Shown in pieces: positions 33,513-36,523 of a stretch of 36,523 bases of DNA. The DNA is from Fidelibacterota bacterium (GTDB lineage Bacteria > Fidelibacterota > UBA8477 > JABMPR01), in NCBI GenBank assembly GCA_016844945.1, contig JAERTJ010000146.1:1-36523 (forward strand), read 5' to 3'. The notes beneath the pieces were generated by a model. It saw only the letters and a list, made by a program, of their open reading frames with translations. It had not been told where the DNA came from and did no database searches. The position numbers and the translations under genes were made by a program. How positions within the stretch are numbered: the first letter of the stretch is position 1; each line of letters starts with the position of its first letter.

Positions 33513-35612
33513 ATGAACGAATTAATCTTTAGACCTATTCTTTTTCTTATCATATTCTCTAGCTCGATAACCTTTATTTATGCATCCGCTCCACCGGTTG
33601 TACCTGGGACTGTTATGGTCAAATCACATCCCGGTGTGAGTTTAAATTCGGCAATCACTCAGTTGGTAGATCATGATCAAATACCCTGGCTTCAGAATAT
33701 GAAAATTATGGATATTGAGCAGGCGTACCACATTCCCCTCAAATACACGCAACCTGGAGCTGAGGGTTTGCGACGAGTTTATAGAATCTCCTATGCCGGC
33801 GGTCAGAGACCTCATCAAGCTGCCTCACGAATGAATCGTCTGGCATTTGTGGAATATGCAGAACCAAAATACACCCACGACCTCCATGACTTGCCCAATG
33901 ATGCGTTTTATTCTGGACAATCTCAGTTTGCACAGATCAGAGCGCCTGAGGCGTGGGATATCATTAAGGGTGACTCAGGCAATGTGGTGGTGGCAGTTGT
34001 CGACGGAGGAACTGATTGGAATCATATTGATCTTATCAATAATGTCTGGACCAACCCTGGTGAAATTCCAGGCAATGGGATAGATGATGATCAAAATGGA
34101 TTTGTCGATGATATTCGAGGTTGGAACTTTGCAAACAATTCAAATAATCCTGATGGTCTTGACAACCAGGGTTGGAATACTAGCCACGGGACCAGAGTGG
34201 CTGGTGTGGTTGCCGCAAGAACCAATAACAACCGCGGTGTTGCCAGTATAAGCTGGAATGCCAAAGTGATGCCCATGAATGCTGCGAATCCGGCATTTGA
34301 TGCAAACCTGAGCTGGCCTTATGAGTCTATACTTTATGCAGCTCATAACGGTGCACATGTCATAACAAACAGTTGGGGAAGGCGCGGGGGATATTCTCAA
34401 TTGGAGCAGGAGATTGTAGACTATGTAACGGGTCTGGGAGTTATGCTGCTTTCCTCAGCCAATAATATCAACCAGAATAATGATTTCAATCCCTTGTATC
34501 CAGCCAATTATCGCAATGTGATGGCTGTGGGTGGAACTGAACAGGGAAGTTATCAGCGTTGGGGAAACTCCTGTTTCGGCGCAAGTGTCGATGTGTTCGC
34601 ACCTGCCAATAATTGGGCAGTCATATTGCCCGGTGGATCATATGCTGGGGGTGGACATAATGGCACATCCTTTTCCACACCGCTCACAGCAGGTCTTGCA
34701 GCTCTGGTTCTGACACAGAATCCTGACTGGACTGGAAAAATGGCTGCTGAGCAGATCAGGGTCACATCTGACAATATGGATGCTGCAAATCCTGGTTTCG
34801 AGGGCTTGCTTGGTCATGGTCGAATCAACGCATTCCGAGCACTCACCGAATTTGATCATCCTGCCGTCCGTGTGACAGGAACAAGGATTGAGGAGTGTAG
34901 TGATGGATTCTGTTTTCAGGCAGGTGATACCCTTACCCTTGTAGTTGAGTTGACAAATATTCTTGCCGATGTGAGTAATGTGACCGCAACGCTGTCTTCC
35001 GCACATGGTGATGCAACGGTGTTTGAAAATATCGCTACCATCACATCCATTGAGAGTAATGAGTCATTAGAAATTAGTTTTGAAGTCATTCTGGATGAGG
35101 ATGCAAGAACAGATGCCTGGATTCCATTCCACCTTGACCTTGTAAACGATGATGGCTACTCAGATAGAGACTATTTTCAGCAGCAGGTTGATGGCTCCGC
35201 TACGCGATCCATTGATACTGGGATCATCGAGACATCAGTTAGTGCTGATGGGAATTTGGGGTGGTCTGAGTTCCGTGGCTCTGATGGAGTGGGGTTTATA
35301 TATGCGGGAAGTGATATGTTGAACGAAGCCGGATTACTGTTGGGAGCCAGCCCAGATCGAGTCTCTGATTGTATCCGGGGAACTGAGGCAGGCGTTCAGG
35401 AGAATGATTTTCGTCCCATAGCTGGTATTGACCAAGATGAGCTTCATCCCATGTTTGATCAACAGTTTTACCTTGTTATGGATGATCTCAATGCAGAATC
35501 TCCCCTGGGGGTGATCATTGAGCAGGAAATCATCACAGGTGCCTCGGAACTAACCATATTCAATCAAGGGCTGATCCTTTTTTCACACTATACAATCCGA
35601 CAGACTCTGTGA
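33513..35612 (+). CDS. Subtilisin-like serine protease (S8), first frame of a split gene
   Basis: ATG 33513, after GGGG, opens a signal peptide (MNELIFRPILFLIIFSSS). Numbered from the TTG at 33498, residues 35-125 are an inhibitor-like propeptide (ending in FVEYAEPKY). The S8 catalytic domain spans about 140-460 with D169 (VVDGG), H230 (SHGTRVAG), oxyanion N322 (SANN) and S391 (GTSFSTP), so it looks active. An Ig-like beta domain (GDTLTLVVELTNI) and further beta sequence follow. This frame ends at 35612 with YTIRQTL after a run of six T residues (35578-35583). Reading one base back there gives FTLYNPTDSVIHNLHFGLF and continues into the next entry, which holds the missing C-terminal part and T9SS signal. 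As read, the protein would lack its sorting domain. Confidence 0.85.
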   Translation: MNELIFRPILFLIIFSSSITFIYASAPPVVPGTVMVKSHPGVSLNSAITQLVDHDQIPWLQNMKIMDIEQAYHIPLKYTQPGAEGLRRVYRISYAGGQRPHQAASRMNRLAFVEYAEPKYTHDLHDLPNDAFYSGQSQFAQIRAPEAWDIIKGDSGNVVVAVVDGGTDWNHIDLINNVWTNPGEIPGNGIDDDQNGFVDDIRGWNFANNSNNPDGLDNQGWNTSHGTRVAGVVAARTNNNRGVASISWNAKVMPMNAANPAFDANLSWPYESILYAAHNGAHVITNSWGRRGGYSQLEQEIVDYVTGLGVMLLSSANNINQNNDFNPLYPANYRNVMAVGGTEQGSYQRWGNSCFGASVDVFAPANNWAVILPGGSYAGGGHNGTSFSTPLTAGLAALVLTQNPDWTGKMAAEQIRVTSDNMDAANPGFEGLLGHGRINAFRALTEFDHPAVRVTGTRIEECSDGFCFQAGDTLTLVVELTNILADVSNVTATLSSAHGDATVFENIATITSIESNESLEISFEVILDEDARTDAWIPFHLDLVNDDGYSDRDYFQQQVDGSATRSIDTGIIETSVSADGNLGWSEFRGSDGVGFIYAGSDMLNEAGLLLGASPDRVSDCIRGTEAGVQENDFRPIAGIDQDELHPMFDQQFYLVMDDLNAESPLGVIIEQEIITGASELTIFNQGLILFSHYTIRQTL

Positions 35613-36349
35613 TCCACAATCTTCACTTCGGATTATTCTCTGATTGGAATATTAACACCGACAATCTTGACTATGTGAGGCTGGATCAAAATCGCCGAAT
35701 GGCATATATGCAAAACGACTCATTGAATTCAGATAAGTATGCTGCAGTGAAATTGATGAACAGAAGTGGTGATTTTTCTATGAAAACGTTTGACAATTCA
35801 GTTGATCTAGTCAACGGTTTTAGTGAAACGGACAAATGGGCTGCATTGAGTGGCGGGGTTGAATCAGCAATCCTTAATGATGTAGACGCCTCTATCATGG
35901 TTTCCATCGGGAGTTTTGATTTAGCACCCCATACGCAACGAAGATTGGGCTTTTTCATGTTTGCTGCAAACAGCCTGGATCAGCTCACTGGAACTGCAGA
36001 TGCCGCTCAAGGGCTCTGGGATGGGATCTATCCCGAGGAATATGCCAATCTTGATCCAGTAATAGCTCCATTAAACATGCAGTTAAGCCAGAACTATCCA
36101 AATCCTTTCAACCCCTCAACCTCGATTAAATATTCCCTCACTGCAGCCAATCACGTGAACCTGACTGTGTATGATGTGACTGGGCGAGTGGTTCGGGTGC
36201 TTGAGAACAGGTTTTCACTGGCTGGACAACACACCTCGATCTGGTTTGGTGATGATGATCTGGGTAATCAGGTTCCCGCTGGAATTTATTTCTGCGAACT
36301 CGAGGTTGGTACTGAATCTCAATCGATAAAAATGCTTTACCTGGAATAG
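35609..36349 (+). CDS. C-terminal part of the subtilase with T9SS sorting domain, -1 frame
   Basis: This 246-codon frame opens at GTG 35609 inside the stop region of the protease gene (CTGTGA), but it is open upstream too and reads FTLYNPTDSVIHNLHFGLF from 35582, exactly where the upstream frame crosses a T6 run. The text (IHNLHFGLFSDWNI ... DKWAALSGG ... HTQRRLGFFMFAA) is the usual pre-sorting beta domain of secreted T9SS subtilases. The end is a complete sorting domain (QNYPNPFNPSTSIKYSLTA ... GIYFCEL ... SIKMLYLE). It has no signal peptide, so alone it could not be exported. It is best explained as the second half of one gene of about 945 codons separated by a single-base change, a sequencing error, or slippage in the T run. 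No ribosome binding site suited to independent start is evident. Confidence 0.75.
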   Translation: MIHNLHFGLFSDWNINTDNLDYVRLDQNRRMAYMQNDSLNSDKYAAVKLMNRSGDFSMKTFDNSVDLVNGFSETDKWAALSGGVESAILNDVDASIMVSIGSFDLAPHTQRRLGFFMFAANSLDQLTGTADAAQGLWDGIYPEEYANLDPVIAPLNMQLSQNYPNPFNPSTSIKYSLTAANHVNLTVYDVTGRVVRVLENRFSLAGQHTSIWFGDDDLGNQVPAGIYFCELEVGTESQSIKMLYLE

Positions 36350-36392
36350 TTGGGAATTCTGATCTCCCGATTGTTGGAGGAGACTTCGATTA

Positions 36393-36523
36393 CTATGACT
36401 TTCGCAAGCCATAATTCAGGTAATTAGGGTTAATCGAGAAGTGTTGATCTGAATAGGGTTTTCGTTCCCGAATCATGGCACAGATGATTTTGAGTAATTT
36501 ATTAGCGACATTATTATAGATTA
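36393..36523 (-). CDS. Transposase C-terminus, probable IS110-like, cut by window edge
   Basis: On the minus strand the last 42 codons of a gene enter from the right edge and stop at TAG (36393-36395). They read IYNNVANKLLKIICAMIRER followed by KPYSDQHFSINPNYLNYGLR. The segment NKLLKIICAMIRERKPY resembles the end of IS110/IS1111-type transposases, where a helix of the form (A/R)xKLLxIxxAMLxxxxPY closes the C-terminal domain. The catalytic DEDD region would be outside the window, so the family is provisional. The gene is convergent with the subtilase gene, 43 nt from its stop. Confidence 0.5.
   Translation of the reverse strand, partial: IYNNVANKLLKIICAMIRERKPYSDQHFSINPNYLNYGLRKS

Overview
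This window looks like chromosomal DNA from a Gram-negative bacterium of the Fibrobacteres-Chlorobi-Bacteroidetes (FCB) superphylum, most likely a Marinimicrobia/Neomarinimicrobiota-like lineage. The reasons are six very large exported proteins ending in a type IX secretion (T9SS) 'type A' sorting domain (QN[YF]PNPFNP...IKM), several lipoproteins of unknown function, a hybrid two-component system of the Bacteroidetes type, and moderate GC content. The phylum call is inference from protein style; there is no rRNA or other marker gene here. No T9SS machinery, tRNA, rRNA or CRISPR array is present.

Layout. 1-730: the start of an IS256-type transposase running off the left edge, an inverted repeat, and a decayed membrane-protein gene read through two in-frame stops. 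910-2300: a four-helix membrane protein and a DUF4242-class III nucleotide cyclase fusion. 2800-4450: a divergent pair, a small periplasmic TonB C-terminal-domain protein (minus strand) and a small outer-membrane beta-barrel (plus strand). 4.5-22.8 kb: six large plus-strand genes, each with its own leader and four of them tested by clear intrinsic terminators nearby: a dockerin/cohesin T9SS cargo, a PKD/VCBS/ASPIC-UnbV T9SS cargo, an unknown lipoprotein, an FN3-array lipoprotein ending in an SUMF1-type domain, an SBBP beta-propeller T9SS cargo, and a PKD/propeller T9SS cargo. 22.8-24.6 kb: a small decayed gene, an all-helical exported protein and a small lipoprotein. 24.7-31.8 kb: on the minus strand, a 1496-residue hybrid sensor kinase/AraC regulator followed by a tandemly duplicated BNR-type propeller T9SS cargo. 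32.0-36.35 kb: a 46-residue Arg/Asp-rich mini-protein overlapping an M19 membrane dipeptidase, then a subtilisin-like protease whose T9SS domain lies in a different frame. 36.39-36.52 kb: the tail of another transposase.

How the genes fit together. Most products are predicted to act outside the inner membrane as surface-displayed adhesion, binding or degradation proteins. The hybrid regulator would sense a ligand in the periplasm and act on nearby promoters; an 11-bp direct repeat with a 21-bp period ahead of the propeller cargo is the best candidate site. The protease and dipeptidase would suit peptide scavenging. No SusC/SusD pair or glycosidase is present, so this is not a polysaccharide utilisation locus. 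The most checkable oddities are the T6-linked frameshift that separates the protease from its sorting signal, the domain inserted between blades of the sensor propeller, the unlisted 46-residue gene, the conserved cysteine in five of the six sorting domains, and two genes decaying through in-frame stops.
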